Positions 16,616 through 23,767 of a stretch of DNA of 28,747 bases are shown here, one piece after another. The DNA is from Gammaproteobacteria bacterium (GTDB lineage Bacteria; Pseudomonadota; Gammaproteobacteria; Steroidobacterales; GCA-2729495). The first letter of the stretch is position 1; every line of letters begins with the position of its first letter. The notes beneath the pieces are model-generated. The model was not told the origin of the DNA and did no database searches. It saw only the letters and a list, made by a program, of their open reading frames with translations. The translations under genes were made by a program, and so were the position numbers. The stretch covers positions 1 to 28,747 of the forward strand of contig JAUIEY010000005.1 of NCBI GenBank assembly GCA_030429685.1, in the 5' to 3' direction.

Positions 16616-17445
16616 GCGGCTGCGCGAGCCGGCAATGCAAAACCGTAACTGGCCCAGTGACTGAGCCAGTTGGCTTGCGGCGAACCGACCAGCGGCTGAA
16701 TATTGACTGCTTTTACCAGCCACTCGCCGGCCTGATCCAGCACCACGGTTGCCTGCCCCTTTGCATCGGTACGGATTTTTTGTATCTGTTCCGGGTCGTT
16801 CCGATTGAATGCCTGCACCAGCAATCCTTCCACCGGCTCGTCGCGTAAATACAAGGTAAAAACAAGTGAGTCGCCCGGCTGCAGCGAGTAGGGATTTGCT
16901 GCCGGCACGAGTTCCAGGCGGTAGCCAAGTCGCTCGGCATATACCAGACTGTCATCCGGACCAGCCTGCAGCAGCGCCTTGGCGCAGCGGACAAAAAATT
17001 CCGGCGCGGGTTGCTGATCCGTGCCCGCGGCGATGCGCTGCTCGCGGATAAATTCGATGCCTTCCTCTTCCAGATAGCGATTGAATTTTTCAGCCGCTAG
17101 CTCCGTGAACGCGCGGTTGCTCTGGTAGCCGATCAGCATCGGACCTGCTGGCATGGTTAACGTCGCCGCCGGATCATCGCCCCGCCAGGAGATCACCGGC
17201 TCACGTCCGTCGGCCGTCACCACGCTGAAATCCTGAAACCATTCGTTGATATAGGGCAGGGTGGTGCCCTTGAAGCCGACACCCTCCCGCAGCCGAACAC
17301 TTACCTCACTGCCGCTGGCGGGTCGGTAAGAATCTGGTTCAATCCAGAAGTCGTGGGCCGGCAGACGGCTGGGCAGGCAGAGAACCATAGCAATGGCCAG
17401 CCAGTGACCGAAGCGAAATTGCAGTTTGCTAAACAGTGTGTCCAT
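16603..17445 (-). CDS. DUF4198-family periplasmic protein (NikM-like)
   Basis: 280 residues from the ATG at 17445; an alternative ATG at 17475 would add a histidine-rich MIIHHEHHTR and overlap the divergent gene. It has a signal peptide (GHWLAIAMVLCLPSRLPA) cut just before H-D-F-W-I-E-P, the typical mature start of DUF4198 (COG5266) proteins. The C-terminal domain (about residues 185-260, LQPGDSLVFTLYLRDEPVEGLLV, TDAKGQATVVLDQAGEWLVKAV) is an Ig-like beta domain of the same family. Relatives accompany nickel/cobalt uptake genes, and a metal-related role is inferred from that and from the HupE-like neighbour. The closing residues are Ala/Arg-rich. Confidence 0.8.
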   Translation of the reverse strand: MDTLFSKLQFRFGHWLAIAMVLCLPSRLPAHDFWIEPDSYRPASGSEVSVRLREGVGFKGTTLPYINEWFQDFSVVTADGREPVISWRGDDPAATLTMPAGPMLIGYQSNRAFTELAAEKFNRYLEEEGIEFIREQRIAAGTDQQPAPEFFVRCAKALLQAGPDDSLVYAERLGYRLELVPAANPYSLQPGDSLVFTLYLRDEPVEGLLVQAFNRNDPEQIQKIRTDAKGQATVVLDQAGEWLVKAVNIQPLVGSPQANWLSHWASYGFALPARAAAQSR

Positions 17446-17463
17446 GCGAGTATGGTGTTCGTG

Positions 17464-18606
17464 ATGAATGATCAATCGGTTTTTCGCAGCTTTCTCTTAA
17501 CTGTGCTGCTGGCAAGCCTGGGCTGGGCTTTGTTGCCCGGACAGGCCACAGCGCACACTGTGCGCCCCGCAGTGGTCACCGTCAATGTTGCCGAACCCGG
17601 CCAGGTGAAGGTGCGGATCAGGCTGACCGCCGAGCAATTGCTCGCGCGTATCGGGCCGGAATATGCTGACACCAACGATGCACCGAATGCGGCGGAGTAT
17701 GACGCGCTGCGCGAGCTGGAGCCGGGTTTGCTGACCGAGCAGTTCGCTGGTTTTGTGCCGGAGTTCATGGCCGAAGTCGGCGTACAGGTGGACGGAGCGC
17801 CCGCGAGCCTGCGATTTTTGCGCATAGATGTGCCGCCGGTGGGCGATACTGAGCTGCCACGCGATTCCGAAGTATTTCTGCAGGGAGAACTGCCCGCCGG
17901 TGCGGCGCTGACCTGGAGCTGGCCGCAGCGCTTCGGCAGTCACGTGCTGCGCGTCGTCGGTGATGACCCGGAAAAAATCATGTCGGCCTGGTTGCAACCG
18001 GGTGAACAGGCGCCGCCTTATCAACTCGGCGGCGACAATGCGCGCAGCCGGCTCGCGGTGATTGTCGATTATCTGATTATCGGTTTCGAGCACATCGTGC
18101 CGCTGGGAATCGACCACATTCTGTTTGTGCTTGGCCTGTTTCTCCTTAGCCTGCATCTCAAACCGCTGTTGTGGCAGGTCACGGCCTTCACCGTCGCGCA
18201 CACCATCACGCTCGGTCTTAGCATTTATGGTGTAGTCGAACTGTCGCCGGCGATTGTCGAGCCGCTGATTGCACTGTCTATTGTTTATGTCGGAATCGAA
18301 AACTGCCTGTACTCGACGCTCAAGCCCTGGCGGGTTTTGCTGGTGTTCGGTTTCGGCTTGCTGCACGGGCTGGGCTTTGCCGGGGTGCTGTCAGAAATCG
18401 GCCTGCCGCAGGACGAATTTCTTACCGCGTTGCTGAGTTTCAATGTGGGTGTGGAACTGGGGCAGCTGACGGTGATTCTGCTGGCGTTGTTGTGCGTTGG
18501 CTGGTGGCGCAACCGCAGCTGGTACCGGTCCGTTGTCGTGGTGCCAGGTTCGCTGCTCATTTCCCTGACCGGCGCGTATTGGGTGTGGGAGCGCGTGTTC
18601 GGCTAA
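17464..18606 (+). CDS. HupE/UreJ_2-family membrane protein, candidate metal (Ni/Co) permease
   Basis: 380 residues. A signal peptide (to about residue 30, QATA-H) leads to an extracytoplasmic domain of about 165 residues, then six or so membrane helices. The membrane part carries the HupE/UreJ pattern: H210-x-V-P-L-G-I-D217-H218-I-L-F, T-V-A-H246-T-I-T-L, V-G-I-E-N, and H301-G-L-G-F-A-G. These polar residues within helices are the presumed metal path. Homologues are linked to hydrogenase or urease nickel supply, but neither enzyme is in the window. The start is set at ATG 17464, giving the best signal peptide; ATG 17452 or GTG 17461 are alternatives. It is divergent from the DUF4198 gene. Confidence 0.85.
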   Translation: MNDQSVFRSFLLTVLLASLGWALLPGQATAHTVRPAVVTVNVAEPGQVKVRIRLTAEQLLARIGPEYADTNDAPNAAEYDALRELEPGLLTEQFAGFVPEFMAEVGVQVDGAPASLRFLRIDVPPVGDTELPRDSEVFLQGELPAGAALTWSWPQRFGSHVLRVVGDDPEKIMSAWLQPGEQAPPYQLGGDNARSRLAVIVDYLIIGFEHIVPLGIDHILFVLGLFLLSLHLKPLLWQVTAFTVAHTITLGLSIYGVVELSPAIVEPLIALSIVYVGIENCLYSTLKPWRVLLVFGFGLLHGLGFAGVLSEIGLPQDEFLTALLSFNVGVELGQLTVILLALLCVGWWRNRSWYRSVVVVPGSLLISLTGAYWVWERVFG

Positions 18607-18618
18607 AATAGCCGTGCT

Positions 18619-18924
18619 ATGGGGCGACGCGCAGACAAATTTGACGGTTATCTGAATCCTGACGGCGGCGGCAGTGTGCTGGGACGCATTGTGGCGCTGG
18701 TCGTCGGGGTGGGCGCATTTGTGCTGTCATTGATCGTCGGCGCGGTTTTTCTGGCGGTTGTCGTCGGTTTCATGCTGCTGGTCGCGCTGATAGTCGGGGT
18801 GCGTATCTGGTGGCTGCGCCGCAAGATGGAGCGCCACGCGCGCGAACACGGGGATATTGAGGCGGAATACACGGTTATTTCGACCGAAGAGCGCATCACG
18901 CGGCAGCGCGATCGGGACCGCTGA
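18619..18924 (+). CDS. Small membrane protein of unknown function
   Basis: 101 residues with two hydrophobic helices (about 20-43 and 45-64). They are followed by a basic turn (RIWWLRRKMERHAREHG) and an acidic then Arg-rich tail (EAEYTVISTEERITRQRDRDR). No family is recognised with confidence. It starts 12 bases after the HupE-like stop and ends 10 bases before the next start, so it is probably co-transcribed with both. Codon use and GC match the neighbours, supporting a real gene. No clear ribosome binding site is present. A short GGCTA-AAA-TAGCC hairpin (18601-18613) lies across the upstream stop codon. Confidence 0.7.
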   Translation: MGRRADKFDGYLNPDGGGSVLGRIVALVVGVGAFVLSLIVGAVFLAVVVGFMLLVALIVGVRIWWLRRKMERHAREHGDIEAEYTVISTEERITRQRDRDR

Positions 18925-18934
18925 CCAGCGCCAC

Positions 18935-19546
18935 ATGCCGGGGGACAACGGATTGGAAGAAGCAGAAACCCAGCAGCAGAAAAAACGTCGGCGCCGGCGG
19001 CAACGGCGGCAAGTGGCCGTGGCAGGGTTTTTGCTGCTGGCAACAGGTCTGGCGTGGTTTTTTGAATCGCAGGCCACGACCACGGTGATTGTGACGCGTT
19101 ACGCTGAAGTGCTGAATAACGACACCGGGAATCCGCCGCTTAGCCCTCGCGGGCAGCGCCGCGCCCAGGAACTGGCGCGTATCCTGGGAGATGTTGACGT
19201 GGTAGCCGGTGTTGATGCCATTTTCGTGGCGGCCAACCGACGCACGCGTGACACCAGTATACCGGTGGCGCAAGTGAACGAGACGCCGGTGATTACGCTC
19301 GAAGATCCCACCGCCATGTCGGACATGGTCGAGCGTATCCTGCGCGAATACAAAGGCAAGATCGTGCTGGTAATTACCGAGCCGGAGCAGATTCAGCCAG
19401 CCATTCGCGCAATGCAGGGCAGTAAGAAACTGCCGCCCATTGCCGCAGCTGAATACGACAACCTGTATATCGTCAGCATCCCCTGGTTCGGCAAGGTGAA
19501 AACTCTGCGCCTGCGCTACGGCGACCGCTACATCCCGGAAAGCTGA
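18935..19546 (+). CDS. Membrane-anchored histidine-phosphatase-like protein lacking both catalytic histidines
   Basis: 203 residues from ATG 18935. A very basic N-terminal run (KKRRRRRQRR) precedes one membrane helix (about 28-46), so the domain should face the periplasm. The domain follows the histidine phosphatase (phosphoglycerate mutase) pattern: a first strand ending T-R55-Y56-A-E, then NPPLSPRGQRRAQELARIL, DAIFVAANRRTRDTSIPVA, and a last strand VLVITEPEQIQPAIRAM. In active members the first motif is R-H-[GA]-E and the last is G-H-S/A. Here the histidines are Tyr56 and Glu149. It is therefore probably not a conventional phosphatase and may act as a binding or regulatory protein. Its neighbours suggest an operon with the small membrane protein. 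Confidence 0.75.
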   Translation: MPGDNGLEEAETQQQKKRRRRRQRRQVAVAGFLLLATGLAWFFESQATTTVIVTRYAEVLNNDTGNPPLSPRGQRRAQELARILGDVDVVAGVDAIFVAANRRTRDTSIPVAQVNETPVITLEDPTAMSDMVERILREYKGKIVLVITEPEQIQPAIRAMQGSKKLPPIAAAEYDNLYIVSIPWFGKVKTLRLRYGDRYIPES

Positions 19547-19640
19547 ATCGCGCCGGCAACGGTTGAGGGCGGGTTTAATTTTGCTGAAACGTGCCGGGTT
19601 CATCGCGCTAGAATGCGTCCGGTTTTGCACATCTTGGCAT

Positions 19641-20060
19641 ATGGTAATCCAGAAAACATTTACGGTAACGACCCGCGGCCGCGGCACCCATGAAATTACC
19701 GCCGCCGTGCAGGACATCGTGGCCGATAGCGGCGTGACCACCGGGCTTTGTCATGTATTTCTGCATCACACCAGCGCCTCACTGATGCTGTGTGAGAATG
19801 CCGATCCGGACGTGCGGGCCGACCTGGAAACCTTCATGGCGCGTATCGCACCCGATAACGACCCGGATTATGTTCATACTGCGGAAGGCCCGGATGACAT
19901 GCCGGCGCATGTGCGTAGCGTGCTGACCGGCAATGACCTGACGCTGCCGGTCAGCAACGGCCGCTGTGATCTCGGTACCTGGCAGGGTATCTATGCCTGG
20001 GAACACCGCAGCGCCCCGCATCGGCGCCGCGTGACTGTGACGGTGCTGGGTTCCGGCTGA
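19641..20060 (+). CDS. YjbQ/UPF0047 family protein
   Basis: 139 residues of the YjbQ family (TIGR00149, annotated as secondary thiamine-phosphate synthase activity). The full signature is present: FLHHTSASLMLCENADPDVRAD (histidines and Glu of the metal/active site), HTAEGPDDMPAHVRSVLTG, and LGTWQGIYAWEHRSAPHRR. The start is ATG 19641; the longer open frame upstream has no family similarity. The physiological role is uncertain, since most members show only weak thiamine-phosphate synthase activity. It is separated by 94 bases from the upstream gene, and a regulatory region for the next gene follows directly. Confidence 0.93.
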   Translation: MVIQKTFTVTTRGRGTHEITAAVQDIVADSGVTTGLCHVFLHHTSASLMLCENADPDVRADLETFMARIAPDNDPDYVHTAEGPDDMPAHVRSVLTGNDLTLPVSNGRCDLGTWQGIYAWEHRSAPHRRRVTVTVLGSG

Positions 20061-20069
20061 AGTGCCAAT

Positions 20070-20144
20070 TGTGATCAGCTTCACAGCAACATAATCGCCT
20101 AACTGCTTGAATACCATATAGGACAGGCCGAGGTGGTCGGCCTG
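20070..20144 (+). promoter_or_regulatory. Candidate class-II CRP-dependent promoter and leader hairpin
   Basis: TGTGATCAGCTTCACA (20070-20085) is a perfect TGTGA-N6-TCACA CRP-type palindrome. An extended -10-like TGC-TTGAAT (20104-20112) places a start near 20119, which puts the palindrome centre at -41.5, the class-II activation position. No -35 hexamer is evident, as expected for an activator-dependent promoter. A hairpin with an 8-bp perfect stem (CAGGCCGA/TCGGCCTG, 20124-20144) would open the 5' leader of the gene starting at 20165. Confidence 0.5.
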
Positions 20145-20164
20145 CTTGTTGACGGGTTTCGGGC

Positions 20165-20935
20165 ATGATTTTTCGCCAGCGACACGGATGGTTGCCAACG
20201 GCTGCAATGCTGGCCGCACTGCTGTGCGCGGCGCCCGTGCAGGCTGCCAGCGTGGGCACCAGCGTGAATTTTGACTTCACCGGGCCTGGAACAATCAGTG
20301 ATCCACTCAACCCGGGAAATACCGCGCGCTTTGACGATATCGCGGGCGCCGGCTCCCAGGCCACGGTCAGTGCCTGGTTGGGAACAGATTTTGACGGCTT
20401 GAACCCGGCTACCGTGCTGCACAGTCAGGCCAACTACGCACAATATGGCTACAGCCTGTCGCAGAATGTGAAAGGGCTGGGTGCATGCGGTGGTAACACG
20501 CTGAAGAAATGTCTGAAGACTGATGACGAATTTGCTGTCGGCAGCCATCCGCAGTTGGGTAGCGAATGGATGCTGCTTACCGTCAGCGACATTATGCAGT
20601 TTGAAACCCTGTCACTGGCGCCAACCAATAAGAACAGTGGCAGCATTGTTGTGTACTCGGGCAATGTCGACTTGTCCAATCCTATTACACAGTTAAAGCC
20701 GAGTGATTTCACCTCGCAACTTCAGTTTGCGTATGCGAAAAAAAGCGCCGTACAGATGGTGGATTTGCTGTCGCTGGATCAGGGCAACGCGCTGCTGGTC
20801 AAAATTGAAGGCGGCAAGACTGCGATTACCATCAAGGGCATGCAGTCACGTTCAGTGCCGCTACCCCCCGCGATCTGGCTGATGGGCTCGGGGCTCGTCA
20901 TGCTTGCTGCACGGGCCAGGCGTCAATCTGCCTGA
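20165..20935 (+). CDS. VPLPA/PEP-CTERM-type exported protein
   Basis: 256 residues. A signal peptide (RHGWLPTAAMLAALLCAAPVQA, cleavage near 28) leads to a Ser/Thr/Asn-rich beta-type secreted domain with two cysteines (GACGGNTLKKC). The C-terminus carries a tripartite sorting signal: VPLPP, a hydrophobic helix (AIWLMGSGLVMLAA) and a basic tail (RARRQSA). Such signals are cut by exosortases and mark proteins for the cell surface or extracellular matrix; the VPLPA variant has its own named family. No catalytic motif is recognised. The GC is like the core genome, unlike the cluster beyond the tRNA. It probably has its own CRP-controlled promoter. Confidence 0.8.
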   Translation: MIFRQRHGWLPTAAMLAALLCAAPVQAASVGTSVNFDFTGPGTISDPLNPGNTARFDDIAGAGSQATVSAWLGTDFDGLNPATVLHSQANYAQYGYSLSQNVKGLGACGGNTLKKCLKTDDEFAVGSHPQLGSEWMLLTVSDIMQFETLSLAPTNKNSGSIVVYSGNVDLSNPITQLKPSDFTSQLQFAYAKKSAVQMVDLLSLDQGNALLVKIEGGKTAITIKGMQSRSVPLPPAIWLMGSGLVMLAARARRQSA

Positions 20936-21025
20936 TCCCGCTTTCTGTAATACTTTCCATTTGCGCTCAGCCGATTGCGCTGATTTGCTAGGATTGCGCT
21001 TCCTGCAGTAATGGCTCCATGCATT

Positions 21026-21102
21026 GCCCCGGTAGCTCAGTCGGATAGAGCGTCTGCCTCCTAAGCGGAAGGTCCCAGGTTCGAATCCTGGTCGGGGCAC
21101 CA
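21026..21102 (+). tRNA. tRNA-Arg (anticodon CCU)
   Basis: A 77-base tRNA with encoded CCA. The acceptor is GCCCCGG/TCGGGGC (last pair G-U), with D arm GCTC...GAGC. The anticodon arm is TCTGC-CTCCTAA-GCGGA, giving CCT, and the T arm is CCAGG-TTCGAAT-CCTGG. An integrase fragment follows 133 bases downstream in the same orientation, so the 3' half of this gene is a plausible attachment site. Confidence 0.97.
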
Positions 21103-21110
21103 GATTGATT

Positions 21111-21140
21111 AGTAAATACGGCTATTTAGCCGAATTTACT
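21111..21140. repeat. 30-base near-perfect palindrome just after tRNA-Arg
   Basis: Arms AGTAAAT-A-CGGCT and AGCCG-A-ATTTACT (7 + 5 paired bases with one A/A mismatch) enclose an ATTT loop. It begins 8 bases after the tRNA CCA. It may end the tRNA transcript, although the following T-run is weak (CTTTCC), or it may be a recombination-associated structure. Confidence 0.6.
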
Positions 21141-21141
21141 C

Positions 21142-21213
21142 TTTCCGCCAATTTCCGCCTTCTTGACGTATTTGCATCAAATTCTCCGCATTGGGGTGCA
21201 TATACGATGCAAA
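21142..21213. repeat. Short direct and inverted repeats upstream of the integrase remnant
   Basis: TTTCCGCC occurs twice in tandem (21142-21149 and 21152-21159). TTTGCATC (21171-21178) pairs with GATGCAAA (21206-21213) across 27 bases. Repeats of this size between a tRNA and an integrase start are compatible with integrase arm or operator sites, but no function is shown. Confidence 0.35.
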
Positions 21214-21235
21214 ATTTCTCAGGCGGATTATCACA

Positions 21236-21454
21236 ATGGCGAAACGAGAATCAGTGCGATGCAGGCTCACTAGCGCAGTAATTGAGAACCTCGAGCCGGG
21301 TTCGACAGTCTACGACGACCGCATACCCAACCTAGCGGTGCGGGTCTCGCCGAAAGGTAGGCGTACATTTTTCGTGCTCGGGAAAGGCGGTGAACGTGCC
21401 GCAATAGAGCCATACCCGCGTATTGGAAAATCACAACGTGCGTGCACTAAATAG
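21236..21454 (+). pseudogene. Truncated tyrosine-integrase remnant (DUF4102 arm-binding domain)
   Basis: 72 residues from ATG 21236. LTSAVIENLEPG, then YDDRIPNLAVRVSPKGRRTFFV, matches the N-terminal arm-DNA-binding domain (DUF4102) of P4-type integrases, where L-T-x-x-x-I-x-x-L and Y-D-x-x-x-P-G-L-x-(L/V)-R-V are usual. Normal integrases have about 400 residues with an R-H-R-Y catalytic domain. Here the frame stops right after the expected Y-P of this domain, and no catalytic part is visible in the next 200 bases. It lies directly downstream of tRNA-Arg in the orientation expected for an integrase using that tRNA as its target. It is interpreted as the relic of an integrated element. Confidence 0.75.
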
Positions 21455-21652
21455 CCCGCCCCCGAATTGTTCCGTGATGCCGTCTATCTGTCACCGGACT
21501 TCATCGGATGTTGTGGCGCAGCTATGCGCGTGGTATAAGAAAACGGTTCATATGTACCAGATATGCAACGCCGCCTTCCGTTAGTGGGCAAGGCAAAGGC
21601 TCTAATTGAGTATTTCTCGGTTTGGTTTTTTAGCGTATCTGGTTAGCTCTGT

Positions 21653-22219
21653 ATGAAAACACTCCATCACTCACGTTTCTTCGCTTTAGCCGCGCTTTTG
21701 TTTTCGTTTGCTGCGAATTCGGCCTCAGTTCAGGTCGCGCCGTCTAGTTCCGACCCTACCATCTACGTAGCTACTGGCATTAGCGGTTTGATCGTCGATG
21801 GAACTACCTACAACGTCAGTTTTATCAAAGAAGCTTTTCTAGACATTGACGAATCAGCTTTTCCTTGGTTTGGAGACGAGGCAACCACTAGTTCTGTTGC
21901 TGGCTCAATATTGGATGCGCTGAATGGGGACATCAGGTCAATTGGTTATGTGGGCTCCGACTCCGATGCTCATGCATTTGTGTTTGCTGTGCCTTGGGCC
22001 TATTCACAGGTAGCACTGTATAGAGATGCGAGAGGTTTGCTGTCTTATGGTGGAATTAAATATCCTACTACTTCGTGGGTTCCATCCATCGCACCAGTAG
22101 CTGAAAATACGAACTATTTTGCTGCCTACGCAACTTTTAATGTCGTCCCCATCCCTGCCGCGTTATGGCTGTTCGGCTCTGCTCTTGTTGGTTTGGGCTG
22201 GATGAGGAGAATGCTGTGA
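21653..22219 (+). CDS. PEP-CTERM-type exported protein, cassette gene 1
   Basis: 188 residues. A signal peptide (HHSRFFALAALLFSFAANSA) leads to a small domain containing GLIVDGTTYNVSF and FPWFGDEATTSS. The sorting tail is VPIPAALWLFGSALVGLGW followed by MRRML. The domain is weakly alike that of the next gene (G-L-x-V-x-G-x-x-Y-x-V-x-F, then F-P and A-L-N), so the two look like tandem paralogues. Base composition is visibly AT-richer than the core genes. No enzymatic motif is seen, and a secreted matrix or surface role is inferred only from the sorting signal. No clear ribosome binding site precedes ATG 21653. The stop overlaps the next start. Confidence 0.75.
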   Translation: MKTLHHSRFFALAALLFSFAANSASVQVAPSSSDPTIYVATGISGLIVDGTTYNVSFIKEAFLDIDESAFPWFGDEATTSSVAGSILDALNGDIRSIGYVGSDSDAHAFVFAVPWAYSQVALYRDARGLLSYGGIKYPTTSWVPSIAPVAENTNYFAAYATFNVVPIPAALWLFGSALVGLGWMRRML

Positions 22220-22722
22220 GACTATTTATTGGCTTGACGCTCTGCCTTGTTTCCGCAATTGCACAAACAGCGGTCGTCAATCTCGACGGACAATCAGCGA
22301 CATCTATACAGGGATTGGAAGTTGGCAGTCAGTTGTATGACGTCGCATTCTATTATGATAGTTATGACGACCTAAATGCGGTGAACGACTTTCCCTTTCT
22401 CAATGATTTTGGGCTATATCAGGAAGGCATGAACAGCGCGGTCGACGCACTAAACACCGCAGGTGCAGAAAACTTTCTTACTAGCAACAACGCCCAGATT
22501 TCCACTGTATTTTATCTGCCCTCTGCGAGCGCATCATCGTCTTGGTTCGCGGTAAACCCATTTGGAACATGGGTTGTTGCGGGTCTGGATGCGAATGGCC
22601 CTTCGTCATCGACAAATGCTCCGTTCGCGGTGTTTACGACAAGCGTCGTCCCCATTCCCGCCGCAGTCTGGTTGTTCGGCTCGGCTTTACTCGGGTTAGG
22701 TTGGATGCGAAAGAAAGCCTGA
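22216..22722 (+). CDS. PEP-CTERM-type exported protein, cassette gene 2 (GTG start)
   Basis: 168 residues. The start is GTG 22216, overlapping the previous stop as GTGA, with a perfect GAGGAGA ribosome binding site (22204-22210). This is preferred over an ATG at 22165, which would lie inside the previous sorting tail and destroy the signal peptide. The signal peptide is VRLFIGLTLCLVSAIAQTA. The domain has GLEVGSQLYDVAFYYDSYDD and FPFLNDF, and the tail is VPIPAAVWLFGSALLGLGW plus MRKKA. It is a tandem paralogue of the preceding gene, translationally coupled to it, and followed by a good intrinsic terminator. The function is unknown. Confidence 0.75.
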   Translation: MRLFIGLTLCLVSAIAQTAVVNLDGQSATSIQGLEVGSQLYDVAFYYDSYDDLNAVNDFPFLNDFGLYQEGMNSAVDALNTAGAENFLTSNNAQISTVFYLPSASASSSWFAVNPFGTWVVAGLDANGPSSSTNAPFAVFTTSVVPIPAAVWLFGSALLGLGWMRKKA

Positions 22723-22746
22723 GTCAATCCGAAATGATTCACGAGA

Positions 22747-22769
22747 CCCCGCCTAATGCGGGGTTTTTT
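22747..22769 (+). terminator. Rho-independent terminator after cassette gene 2
   Basis: A 6-bp perfect GC stem CCCCGC/GCGGGG with a 5-base loop (CTAAT), followed by six T residues. It lies 24 bases after the stop codon of the second cassette gene and closes the first two-gene unit. Confidence 0.9.
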
Positions 22770-22936
22770 CTGCCCAAAACGGCCACATTTTCGGTTTTAA
22801 TCGGCCTGTTTTTACCCACCCGGTGCCAACCTACTGCCATGTCCCTGATCGGCCATCTTTGCCCGGCAAGCTGCGTAATAATGATTTTTCCTAGTGAAAA
22901 CCTGGACCGGTTACAAGGGTATAGAGGGAGCAATAA

Positions 22937-22965
22937 TTTAGTCACATAGTTATGACAACTATAAT
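22937..22965 (+). promoter_or_regulatory. Candidate promoter of cassette gene 3
   Basis: A perfect TATAAT (22960-22965) lies 60 bases before the start codon at 23026. With a 17-base spacer the -35 would be TTTAGT (22937-22942), a weak match. The surrounding stretch is AT-rich and follows the terminator of the previous unit, so a separate promoter is expected here. Confidence 0.45.
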
Positions 22966-23025
22966 TGTTACGCTTTCGGTCGGCTGCTACTATCAACGTG
23001 CCATAGCATGGGAGGGTTTGTGGCT

Positions 23026-23703
23026 ATGAATTCTAGATTTATCTGGGTTCTTTTGCCTTTTCTTTTTTGCGATTCACTCGTCGCAGCGTCAATAGAAATA
23101 GATCAAGTAAGTTTTGGTGGCGGGCTTCAGGGTGCCACCATCACGACCAATCACATCATGGCCCAGACTTTTACAGTTGGTAAAGCGGGGACGCTTGCTG
23201 CTGTTGAAGCGGTTATTACGAAAGGTAGCTTGGTCTCCAACGACCTAACGCTTTCGATATGGTCAACAAATGCTACTGGCTACCGCGAAAACCTGTTGGG
23301 CACGTCGATAATGCCGGAATCAGAAATTGTTGATTCGATTTTTATTAATGATGATAGTTTGCTGTATTTTGACGTTTTAGGGTCTGGCATTCTTGTCTCG
23401 GAGGGAGATGTATTGGCTATTTCCTTCAGTTCCGGAATTGTCGGTTCTAGTAGTTTGGAAACCCAGTACGTCTGGTGGAACAACCGGAACAGTCATTCTG
23501 ATCTGATTCTTCCGCCTGACTATGTTGGTGGCGAGGCTAGGCGCTGCTATACAGACCTTGTACCGGAAGCCTGCGATGCCACTCCCCGTGTATATGACCA
23601 GTTATTCAGGACGCAGGTTCAGGTAGTGCCTCTTCCTGCAGCAGTCTGGTTGTTCGGTTCAGCGCTGGTCGGGCTTGGTTGGATGCGACGTAAGAAAGCT
23701 TGA
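23026..23703 (+). CDS. PEP-CTERM-type exported protein, cassette gene 3
   Basis: 225 residues. The start is ATG 23026, with a GGGAGGG ribosome binding site (23010-23016) at good distance; an ATG at 23008 would lie before that site. The signal peptide is FIWVLLPFLFCDSLVAA. The middle is a beta-rich domain: AQTFTVGKAGTLAAVEAVI, LTLSIWSTNATGYRENLLGTS, EGDVLAISFSSG. It resembles the jelly-roll type domain seen in many secreted proteins with F-T-V-x-x-x-G-x-L. The tail is VPLPAAVWLFGSALVGLGW plus MRRKKA, close to that of the two preceding genes. AT-richer than the core. The function is unknown. Confidence 0.75.
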   Translation: MNSRFIWVLLPFLFCDSLVAASIEIDQVSFGGGLQGATITTNHIMAQTFTVGKAGTLAAVEAVITKGSLVSNDLTLSIWSTNATGYRENLLGTSIMPESEIVDSIFINDDSLLYFDVLGSGILVSEGDVLAISFSSGIVGSSSLETQYVWWNNRNSHSDLILPPDYVGGEARRCYTDLVPEACDATPRVYDQLFRTQVQVVPLPAAVWLFGSALVGLGWMRRKKA

Positions 23704-23767
23704 TCTTGACGAAGGCGCTGAAAAATTTGCTGCGTTTACGCTATACATTCGTATAGAGAGGTTCGCA

